This document shows, piece after piece, positions 32,276 to 38,822 of a stretch of 38,822 nucleotides of DNA (position 1 is the stretch's first letter; each line of letters begins with the position of its first letter). Under the pieces are notes generated by a model, which made no database searches, was not told the origin of the DNA, and worked only from the letters and a program-made list of their open reading frames with translations. The position numbers and the translations under genes are program-made. Source of the DNA: Methanosarcinales archaeon (GTDB taxonomy: Archaea; Halobacteriota; Methanosarcinia; Methanosarcinales; Methanosarcinaceae); NCBI GenBank assembly GCA_031260345.1, contig JAIRKA010000105.1, forward strand, positions 1 to 38,822, given 5' to 3'.

Positions 32276-33904
32276 TTATTCTTTGTGTACCACTTTCAAA
32301 ATGGAGTGGTTGACGGTATTGACCGGACAGTTTGAAATGCAGCGCTTACAGCTTGAGCCGAGACATTTCTGGCTGTCGATGACAATATAATTGTAAGGTT
32401 CGCTCTTATGAACCGTAATTGCGTTTTCCGGGCATATTTTCTCGCATTTGCGGCAGTAAATGCATTTGTAAACGGGCGCTTCCAAAAAGACGCCGATATG
32501 CTCGACCATTTTGACACCGCCTTCTCCAACGTCATCGATGTCGCGGACGACGCGGCGCTCGACATTCGGACTTGTTTCGTCATGCGGGAACGGCCTGAGG
32601 TGAAACATTCTCAGCATTTCATCATACATCTCCATCGGCATGCCCTGTTCCCAGTAGGAGAGCTCACAAACGTAAATGTCTTTGAATGTCTGAGAGGTCG
32701 CCATCATCAAATGGTCGGCCTGAATCCTTTTCGCCATTTGGCTGACTTCCTCCAGCTTTTCCGGATGAATCGCAAGCTTTCGGGCCAGTCCAATGGATGT
32801 GTTTCCGAATTGAATAATGTTTTTCGCGTAATTCGGAACGGAACCGAGATAAGCCGCTTTTTTGCCGTCAACGTACGTTCCGGTTGCGCCTGAAATGTAA
32901 GCGTATTCGAGCTCGTCATAACCGAGGCCTGCCGCTTCCATAAGCGTCAATTGCGCGGCGCGGATGGCGCCGATTGCCTTTCCGATTTCAATAACATCTT
33001 TTTCAGTGATTTCAATGTCGTCGCCGAGAATGACTTTGCCGTTCGGAAGTTTCGGAATCGTTGTCATCAATTTACTTTTCAGCATAACGGACATGCATGA
33101 AATGACGCCGGTCCCGGTGATGCCGACGGCTACCATATCGCCTTTTTCAATCACTTCGCCTGTGACAGGATTAACCAAATCGCCTTTGGCGGATTGCATT
33201 TTCTCATCCAATACAGATAAGCGCCAGTAGTCGCCTTCAATATTGACGTCGTTGATTGCGCCCGGCGCTGCCAGCATACCGCATTCAATGCCTTGGCCCT
33301 CAATGGACGGGCCGGCGGCGGCGCTTGCCGTAATAATTTTGTCGCCGACTTTGATTGCCATTTCAGCGTTCGTGCCGTAGTCGGTGACCAAACACGGTTT
33401 TTTCTGAGTGTAAAAGTCCGTTTCCGTCATCATTGCCAAAGCGTCGGCGCCGATTTCGTGCCTGATTGCGGGCGGAACGATAATTTGACAGTTCGGCAAA
33501 TCTGCAATGCCTTTGAATAATTCGTTTGCCGGAAAGATGCGCGCATCGCGTGAAACGTTTTCAATGCCCAATTTTTTCTGTTTCGTTTCGCCGGCGTAAG
33601 CCAAATCTCTGATTTCGGTTTTTTGAAACAGGGAAAGCTGAATGGGATTGCCGCAAATGGCAATATATTGAATGTCTTTTAAATCGACTTCAAAAGCATC
33701 CAGAATTTTTTTAACCGTTCGAAGCAGCACTTCATTGGCGACGTCTTCACCGGTGACGATTGCAAATTCCAAATGGTCAATCACATTGCCGCCGGGGAGC
33801 GGATGTCCCATTGTAATGACGGTTTTCAATGTTTTATTTGCTTTTTGGTCAACCAACTGTGCTCGTAAACCGCTCGTTCCGAGATCTAAGGCAATCACAT
33901 ACAT
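32276..33904 (-). CDS. ramA: Methylamine methyltransferase corrinoid protein reductive activase
   Basis: About 542 residues from ATG 33904, which follows GGTGG; the frame extends 13 codons further without a better start. The N-terminus MYVIALDLGTSGLRAQLV is an ASKHA ATP-binding fold. The C-terminus holds two [4Fe-4S] ferredoxin motifs: CIYCRKCEKICP and CLGSSCKRCISNCP. RamA reduces inactive Co(II) corrinoid proteins to Co(I) using ATP, keeping the methylamine methyltransferases working. It is divergent from mtbA across 568 bases, which supports the methylamine assignment. Confidence 0.94.
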   Translation of the reverse strand: MYVIALDLGTSGLRAQLVDQKANKTLKTVITMGHPLPGGNVIDHLEFAIVTGEDVANEVLLRTVKKILDAFEVDLKDIQYIAICGNPIQLSLFQKTEIRDLAYAGETKQKKLGIENVSRDARIFPANELFKGIADLPNCQIIVPPAIRHEIGADALAMMTETDFYTQKKPCLVTDYGTNAEMAIKVGDKIITASAAAGPSIEGQGIECGMLAAPGAINDVNIEGDYWRLSVLDEKMQSAKGDLVNPVTGEVIEKGDMVAVGITGTGVISCMSVMLKSKLMTTIPKLPNGKVILGDDIEITEKDVIEIGKAIGAIRAAQLTLMEAAGLGYDELEYAYISGATGTYVDGKKAAYLGSVPNYAKNIIQFGNTSIGLARKLAIHPEKLEEVSQMAKRIQADHLMMATSQTFKDIYVCELSYWEQGMPMEMYDEMLRMFHLRPFPHDETSPNVERRVVRDIDDVGEGGVKMVEHIGVFLEAPVYKCIYCRKCEKICPENAITVHKSEPYNYIVIDSQKCLGSSCKRCISNCPVNTVNHSILKVVHKE

Positions 33905-34472
33905 TCTTTTTAATCCACCGAATTCATTTTTTGTTTTTAACAAGTCTGTTAATTAACAATATTAATAATTATCAGCAATTATTAAATCAGCATTATTAAC
34001 AATTGCAGAATAATTTCCGGAATAATCATTAACTATTCTCCCCGATGTAGTTTAAAGGTATCGGATTTTGCGTTAACAGCATGTTTGTAAAACTCAACTC
34101 AATTGTATTTTTATAACAGCTTTATATTTTTGCTTACCCTTCTCGTTTTTCATTACAATTTCTCTCAAAATCAGGAAAAATTATAAGAATCTTTAATGTT
34201 ATAGTCAAGTAAGTTTATCCGTTCGATTAGGTTTTTGAAATTTCGGTTCGCCGTTTGAGCGAAATCAATTTTATTTGAAAATCTGATGATTTAAGCGCAA
34301 AATTTGCAGGATAAGCAGCATACGACATTTTGACGGTTCAATCGTCGAAACGTACGATTGTATCGCCTGATCTCGGAAGAGACTGTGTTTTGGCCGGCAA
34401 TCGTTTAAAAACTATCAAGCGAATTATGTAATATTCAACTTTGACTATATCCAAATTGGGGGAGATCAAGTT
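33905..34472. promoter_or_regulatory. Divergent ramA-mtbA regulatory region
   Basis: 568 bases with no ORF. TTTATATTTT at 34121-34130 is a TATA candidate for mtbA that would give a leader of over 300 bases. An inverted repeat CAATCGT (34339-34345)/ACGATTG (34354-34360) lies within that leader. Long leaders are known for methanogen methyltransferase genes. Confidence 0.45.
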
Positions 34473-35495
34473 ATGACAGAATACACACCTAAAGAAAGAT
34501 TATATCGCACGTTAAAGAAAATGGATGTTGACAGAATGCCTGCTGTTTGTTTCACACAAACCGCAACTGTCGAGCAGATGGAAGCATGCGGCGCCTTCTG
34601 GCCCGAAGCCAACGAAGAACCTGAATTGATCGCAAAATTGGCAGAAGCAGGTCACACCGTTGTCGGTTACGAAGCAGTCCGCGTCCCGTTCGACATCACC
34701 GCAGAAGCTGAATTCTTCGGATGCCAGATCAAACCGGGCACGCGCGAACAGCAGCCCTCCGTTATCGGCCACGTCGCTGCAACGCCTGAAGATGTTGACA
34801 GGCTGAAAGACTTCATGTTCGGCGGCACAGCCCGTGTTGACAGAATCATCGGCTCCATCAAGATTCTGAAAGCCAAATACGGCGATAAAATTCCGATTAT
34901 CGGTTCCATGATCGGCCCCTTCTCCCTTGCGCAGCACCTGAACGGCGACAACTGGTTCATGGGTCTCATGATGGACGATCCTGTCACCCAGCCGTTGATT
35001 GACATGACAACCGACTTCTGTATCCAGTACGCGCAGAGAATGGTTGAAGCAGGCGCAAGCTGCATTGTCATCATTGACCCGACAGCCAGCTATGAACTTC
35101 TCGGCGACGAATTCTATTCAAAATTCGCGATCCCGTACCACAAAAAGATTGCAGAAGCAATGAAAGCAATGGACACCCCGTCTATTCTCCACATCTGCGG
35201 CGATACGACAAAAGGCATCCATTTAATGGACCAGGCCGGCGTTGAATGTATCAGCGTTGACCAAAAAGTCGATCTCAAGAAAGCATCCGAAGCTGTAAAG
35301 ACAGCTATCATCGCCGGCAATCTCGACCCTGTCCAACTCATGTGGAAAGGCACACCCGCAGAAATTAAAGAAATGTGCGTGAAAGACTTTAAGAACGGCG
35401 CAAAAATCGTTACGCTCGGCTGCGGTACAGTTTCCGCAACATCGACAGAGAATTTGAAAGCGTTCGCTGAATGCGCAAAAACTTTAAAATATTAA
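34473..35495 (+). CDS. mtbA: Methylcobamide:CoM methyltransferase, methylamine-specific
   Basis: The 340-residue uroporphyrinogen-decarboxylase-fold protein transfers methyl groups from methylated corrinoid proteins to coenzyme M. The zinc ligands of the H-x-C-xn-C motif are His240, Cys242 and Cys317. The start [20 protein letters not shown] and [16 protein letters not shown] resemble MtbA rather than the methanol-specific MtaA, as I recall these families. ATG is preceded by GGGGGAGATC, a very strong site, and codon choice looks optimised, so high expression is likely. Confidence 0.9.
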   Translation: MTEYTPKERLYRTLKKMDVDRMPAVCFTQTATVEQMEACGAFWPEANEEPELIAKLAEAGHTVVGYEAVRVPFDITAEAEFFGCQIKPGTREQQPSVIGHVAATPEDVDRLKDFMFGGTARVDRIIGSIKILKAKYGDKIPIIGSMIGPFSLAQHLNGDNWFMGLMMDDPVTQPLIDMTTDFCIQYAQRMVEAGASCIVIIDPTASYELLGDEFYSKFAIPYHKKIAEAMKAMDTPSILHICGDTTKGIHLMDQAGVECISVDQKVDLKKASEAVKTAIIAGNLDPVQLMWKGTPAEIKEMCVKDFKNGAKIVTLGCGTVSATSTENLKAFAECAKTLKY

Positions 35496-35519
35496 ACTAA
35501 AAATTAATTACATGAGATT

Positions 35520-35541
35520 TCGGAATGATTTTTCATTCCGA
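35520..35541 (+). terminator. Terminator hairpin after mtbA
   Basis: TCGGAATGA (35520-35528) pairs perfectly with TCATTCCGA (35533-35541) around TTTT. T-rich sequence follows, 24 bases after the stop codon. Confidence 0.7.
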
Positions 35542-35638
35542 CAATTTTCTTCTTTTTTTGAAAAATTGTCAATTGTCGTTTGCTTTTGATATTTTTTTGA
35601 AAAAAAATCACGTTCGTTTTTGGCTGCTTGTTTGAGAA

Positions 35639-35727
35639 GCGGAGCGGCTCGCGCGCGGCGAAGCCGAACAATTTTTTAACGCAGACTCTCCCTACCATTT
35701 GAAAATTTGCAAACACAATTTTTTGAC
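35639..35727 (+). repeat. Repeat A with module B, copy 7
   Basis: GCGGAGCGGCTCGCGCGCGG (35639-35658) is followed by CGAAGCCG. A B-like module ACGCAGACTCTCCCTACC, then AAAATTTGCAAACAC, ends at about 35727. It lies between mtbA and cdc6; the rest of this 325-base gap is T-rich with no ORF. Confidence 0.6.
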
Positions 35728-35820
35728 AAACGGTTATATAATGTGCGGCAGTAGTCATTTTAATCATTTAGTCTTTTAAATTCGATGAAAAAATTTTAAA
35801 GTCAGGCGGAGTGAAAAACA

Positions 35821-36939
35821 TTGACGACAGAAAAAGATATGCTGATGTGGGATGAAACTCTTTTTCGCGATTCCGATATTTTTGAGCTGGATTATCTGCC
35901 GGACTACTTTCCGCACCGCGACAATCAACTCAATTCCATACGTTACGCACTTAAGCCCGCAGTTCGCGGCGGCCGTCCGCTCAACTGTCTTCTTTACGGT
36001 CCGCCCGGCACGGGAAAGACAAGCGCCGCTTTAAAAATTTTCGACGAGCTGAAAGAATACACTGATAAAGTCATCACGGTCAAAGTCAACTGTCAAATAG
36101 ACGCCACCCGCTTTGCCGTTATTTCACGCATTTATAAAAGCGTTCTCAACATTACGCCGCCCGCATCGGGCGTTTCTTTTAACCGCATCTTTGACAAGCT
36201 TGCCAAGAAGCTGATTGATACGGATAAAGTTCTCGTTGTCGTTTTAGATGACATCAATTATCTTTTTTATGAAGGTCACGCCGATGAAGTGATGTATTCG
36301 CTTCTCCGCGCCCACGAACAGTATCCCGGATCCAAGATCGGCGTCATTGCAATTGTCAACGACCCCGAAGTCATTTACAGCCTTGACAAGCGCGTCGGCT
36401 CCGTGTTTCTTCCGGAAGAAATTGAGTTCCCGCGTTATGAATGGCCGGAAATTGACGATATTTTGGCTGACAGGATTCAGCGCGGTTTTTTCCAAGGCGT
36501 TGTTTCCAACTCGGCTCGTGAAGCGATGACGGATTATGTTGCCGAAAACGGTGACCTGCGCGTCGGAATCGACTTGATGAAGCGTTCCGGATTAAACGCG
36601 GAAAAGCGTTCGTCGCGCAAAATTGATGTTGAAGATGTCAACAAAGCCTACTCCGCTTCAAGGTCTCTTTATTTATCCCGAATGTTTTCGGTTTTAACAG
36701 ACCATGAGAAATATTTGGCGGTTCAGGCATCCGCAGCCGGCTCAATTTCGGCGGGGGAGCTATATGAAAAGTTCCGCGACCATACCGGAATCGGCTATAC
36801 ACGCTTCTATGAAATCGTCAACAAAATGGTTTCCGCAGGCCATCTCACAGCTGATTTTTCGGGGAAAGGATCCAAAGGCCGGACACGCATGATTCGTTCG
36901 GGGTTCAAGAAAGAAGAACTGGATGAGCTTTTGAAGTAA
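35821..36939 (+). CDS. cdc6: Orc1/Cdc6 replication initiator
   Basis: The 372-residue AAA+ protein begins with the family's KDMLMWDETLFRD and DYLPDYFPHRDNQL (origin-recognition N-terminus). Walker A GPPGTGKT is at 60-67 and Walker B VVVLDDIN near 140. The C-terminal winged-helix region has YEKFRDHTGIGYTRFYEIVNK split over about 312-335. It should bind origin repeats and load MCM. The start is TTG 35821 after GGCGGAG; ATG 35839 would lose the conserved lead-in. I did not see repeated origin boxes in the AT-rich upstream gap. Confidence 0.93.
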   Translation: MTTEKDMLMWDETLFRDSDIFELDYLPDYFPHRDNQLNSIRYALKPAVRGGRPLNCLLYGPPGTGKTSAALKIFDELKEYTDKVITVKVNCQIDATRFAVISRIYKSVLNITPPASGVSFNRIFDKLAKKLIDTDKVLVVVLDDINYLFYEGHADEVMYSLLRAHEQYPGSKIGVIAIVNDPEVIYSLDKRVGSVFLPEEIEFPRYEWPEIDDILADRIQRGFFQGVVSNSAREAMTDYVAENGDLRVGIDLMKRSGLNAEKRSSRKIDVEDVNKAYSASRSLYLSRMFSVLTDHEKYLAVQASAAGSISAGELYEKFRDHTGIGYTRFYEIVNKMVSAGHLTADFSGKGSKGRTRMIRSGFKKEELDELLK

Positions 36940-36961
36940 GATAGGCGGTGCGTGTAAATCT

Positions 36962-37735
36962 ATGCTCGGGCGTTTTCAATACAAGAATATTGTTTTTTCG
37001 GGAGAGATTTTCGACGATGTTGTTTATCCCGACCCGGTTTATCAGCAATTGGATGATGAATACCCGCTCTCTTCTCTTTTGATTCTGCCGCCCGTTCTGC
37101 CGACAAAAATTGTCTGCGCGGGGCTTAACTACGCGGATCATGCGAAAGAATTGAATATGGAACTTCCGACAAGCCCTCTTTTATTTCTGAAGCCGCCGTC
37201 TGCGATTCTCCCCCATGAAGGCTTGATTCAATATCCGCCGGAAAGTGAACAAGTAGATTATGAAGCGGAACTCGGCATCGTCATCGGCAAAACCTGCCGC
37301 CATGTCTCCGTTGCGGATGCTTTTGATTATATTCTCGGCTATACTTGTTTTAATGACGTGACTGCTCGTGATTTGCAGCGGGCGGACGGGCAGTGGACGC
37401 GCTCAAAAAGTTTTGACACATTTGCGCCTCTTGGTCCTTTTATCGTGACACAGGAAGAACTTTCACAGCAAAATCTGACGCCGGAAAATCTTTCCGTTCA
37501 ATGCCGCGTTATCAGAAATGAAAATGAAGAGGTTCGGCAGAATTCGTCTACAAGTGAATTTATTTTTGGCATTCCAAAGCTGGTTTCGTTTATTTCTTCC
37601 GTGATGACGCTTGAGAAAGGAGATATTATCGCGACGGGAACGCCGCCGGGTGTCGGAGAGCTTTTGATCGGCGATGTTGTTGAAGTGGAAATTGAAGGTG
37701 TCGGGATTTTGAGAAATACGGTTGTTTCTGCTTAA
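36962..37735 (+). CDS. Fumarylacetoacetate hydrolase family protein
   Basis: The 257-residue product has the FAH fold motifs: GLNYADHAKELN, DYEAELGIVIG (Glu101 and Glu103, metal ligands), FNDVTARD (Asp132), WTRSKSFDTFAPLGP (Lys149) and the ending GDIIATGTPPGVG. Family members hydrolyse or decarboxylate 2-keto acid derivatives; the archaeal substrate is unknown. ATG follows GGTGCG by about 12 bases. It lies 22 bases after cdc6 on the same strand, so the two are likely co-transcribed. Confidence 0.9.
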   Translation: MLGRFQYKNIVFSGEIFDDVVYPDPVYQQLDDEYPLSSLLILPPVLPTKIVCAGLNYADHAKELNMELPTSPLLFLKPPSAILPHEGLIQYPPESEQVDYEAELGIVIGKTCRHVSVADAFDYILGYTCFNDVTARDLQRADGQWTRSKSFDTFAPLGPFIVTQEELSQQNLTPENLSVQCRVIRNENEEVRQNSSTSEFIFGIPKLVSFISSVMTLEKGDIIATGTPPGVGELLIGDVVEVEIEGVGILRNTVVSA

Positions 37736-37781
37736 AGAAGTCAGAAAAATCGCAGGCCATTTTCAAATTGAATTGAAAAGC

Positions 37782-37808
37782 GGAGCGGCTCGCGCGCGGC
37801 GGCAGCCT
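37782..37808 (+). repeat. Repeat A, copy 8
   Basis: GGAGCGGCTCGCGCGCGGCG plus GCAGCC is the fullest copy of module A. It lies in the convergent gap between the FAH gene and ackA. Confidence 0.7.
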
Positions 37809-37837
37809 CAATTAAGGGTATACAAAAAAGAATTCAA

Positions 37838-37860
37838 GAAGAAGTCTAAAGGACTTCTTC
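37838..37860. terminator. Convergent-gap hairpin
   Basis: GAAGAAGTC (37838-37846) pairs perfectly with GACTTCTTC (37852-37860) around TAAAG. It can serve as a terminator for ackA from the minus strand. Confidence 0.6.
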
Positions 37861-37889
37861 CTATATACGATTTTATCGTTTCAAACGGT

Positions 37890-38822
37890 TTACTGAATAA
37901 CCTGTTTCGTGTCTCTGGCGATGACCAATTCTTCATTGGTGGGGATAATCAAAGTGCGTACCTTTGCGCCGTCCTTTGAAAAATCAACTTCCTTGCCGCG
38001 GACATTATTCTTTTCGGTATCTATTTCCGCGCCGAGGTAGGTCAGGTACTTACAGATATCTTCTCGGGTTTGGATGCTGTTTTCTCCAACACCGGCGGTG
38101 AATACAATCGCGTCCACACCGTTCATGGCGGCGCTGTAGCTGCCGATATAACGGGCGACCCGATAACAGTAAGCATCCAATGCCGCTTTCGCCTGTTCGC
38201 TGCCTTCAGAAGCGGCTTGACCGAGGTCCCGGAAATCGCTGGACACGCCGGAGATGCCAAGAACGCCGGATTTTTTATTCAAAAGATCCAAAGCGGCCTG
38301 TGCGGTCAAATTTTCCTTTTGCATAATAAAGGTGAGAACCGCAGGATCAATGTCACCGCTGCGGGTACCCATGATAAGACCTTCAAGCGGCGTTAAACCC
38401 ATAGAGGTATCAACGGAGCGTCCGCCGTCAATCGCACAAACGCTGGCGCCGTTGCCCAAGTGGCAGGTAATAATTTTCAGTTTATCGTATGGTTTGCCCA
38501 AAATATCCGCCGCCCTCATGGAAACGTATTTGTGGCTGGTGCCGTGAAAACCGTACTTGCGGATTTTGTGCTTTTCGTACAGCCCGTAGGGAATGGCATA
38601 CAAGTATGCTTTCTTAGGCATGCCGGAGTGGAAAGCCGTGTCAAACACCGCAACTTGCGGAACGCCGGGCATGATGTGCTTGCAGGCGCGGATGCCGATC
38701 AAGTTCGGCGGGTTGTGCAGGGGCGCCAAATCAGCACACTCTTCGATGACTTGCTCCACTTCGTCGGTAATCAATACCGAGTCGGTGAAACGTTCACCGC
38801 CGTGTACGACTCGATGACCCAC
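37890..38822 (-). CDS. ackA: Acetate kinase (N-terminus beyond window)
   Basis: 310 residues of a protein normally near 400; about 85-90 N-terminal residues lie outside. All downstream motifs are present: [11 protein letters not shown], the catalytic [38 protein letters not shown] with [10 protein letters not shown], and FTAGVGENS. It interconverts acetyl phosphate and acetate with ATP. The sequence has a clostridial flavour by memory, and its codon use is more GC-neutral than neighbouring genes. No pta is visible, but it may lie past the edge. Confidence 0.95.
   Translation of the reverse strand: MGHRVVHGGERFTDSVLITDEVEQVIEECADLAPLHNPPNLIGIRACKHIMPGVPQVAVFDTAFHSGMPKKAYLYAIPYGLYEKHKIRKYGFHGTSHKYVSMRAADILGKPYDKLKIITCHLGNGASVCAIDGGRSVDTSMGLTPLEGLIMGTRSGDIDPAVLTFIMQKENLTAQAALDLLNKKSGVLGISGVSSDFRDLGQAASEGSEQAKAALDAYCYRVARYIGSYSAAMNGVDAIVFTAGVGENSIQTREDICKYLTYLGAEIDTEKNNVRGKEVDFSKDGAKVRTLIIPTNEELVIARDTKQVIQ

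Noticed and set aside
35496-35820. Replication origin upstream of cdc6
   Set aside because: The gap is AT-rich, as expected, but I see no repeated G-rich origin recognition boxes; instead it holds repeat A and B.
2077-37808. The dispersed GC-rich repeats as a CRISPR array
   Set aside because: Copies are kilobases apart, not regularly spaced with unique spacers, and no cas gene is present.

Overview
The window is a compact, AT-rich archaeal chromosome segment. Several genes are diagnostic of methanogenic euryarchaea: cofD (coenzyme F420), the archaeal dihydroneopterin aldolase mptD, archaetidylserine synthase, ribosomal protein S17e, the separate PPase subunit of GMP synthase, Orc1/Cdc6, Fen1, Hef, and a tRNA-Tyr with a bulge-helix-bulge intron. 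MtbA and the corrinoid-activating RamA indicate methylotrophic (methylamine) methanogenesis. A small AT-rich member of the Methanosarcinaceae, such as a host-associated Methanimicrococcus-like lineage, is my best guess; this is inference, since no rRNA lies in the window.

Layout. 1-6600: tail of a small protein, birA, an exported membrane-anchored protein, argS (-), an AI-2E-type permease, and the minus-strand pair pssA-mptD. 6600-8760: a two-domain lipoprotein with a long structured leader, a candidate structured non-coding RNA, and tRNA-Tyr and tRNA-Asp with strong hairpin terminators. 8760-13900: cofD, an MBL-fold hydrolase, rps17e and recQ. 14000-18730: a prepilin-peptidase-like gene, guaAB, and the anaerobic ribonucleotide reductase genes nrdH-nrdD. 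nrdD carries one in-frame UAA directly after its cysteine-rich active-site motif. 19500-27500: fen1, lysC-purM, a small unknown gene, hef, and an Fpg/Nei-like glycosylase that lacks the catalytic proline. 28100-31900: a zinc-ribbon protein, a UPF0147 protein, a tiny Cys-rich membrane peptide, a bacterial-type metallophosphoesterase and an agmatinase-like ureohydrolase. 32276-35495: divergent ramA and mtbA. 35800-38822: cdc6, a fumarylacetoacetate-hydrolase-family gene and the C-terminal part of ackA.

How the genes work together. MtbA moves methyl groups from methylamine corrinoid proteins to coenzyme M, and RamA reactivates those corrinoid proteins. fen1, hef, recQ, the glycosylase and cdc6 form a loose replication and repair collection. 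nrdH-nrdD would supply dNTPs anaerobically, with NrdH as the likely electron donor.

The intergenic DNA is unusually patterned. At least three dispersed repeat families recur. The first is a GC-rich 'GCGGCTCGCGCGC' module, often with a partner module that abuts gene 3' ends. The second is a palindromic 'TTTGACCG...CGGTCAAA' hairpin just after stop codons. The third is a longer AT-rich repeat seen twice in opposite orientation. These repeats, the nrdD stop and the structured RNA candidate are the most worthwhile things to check.
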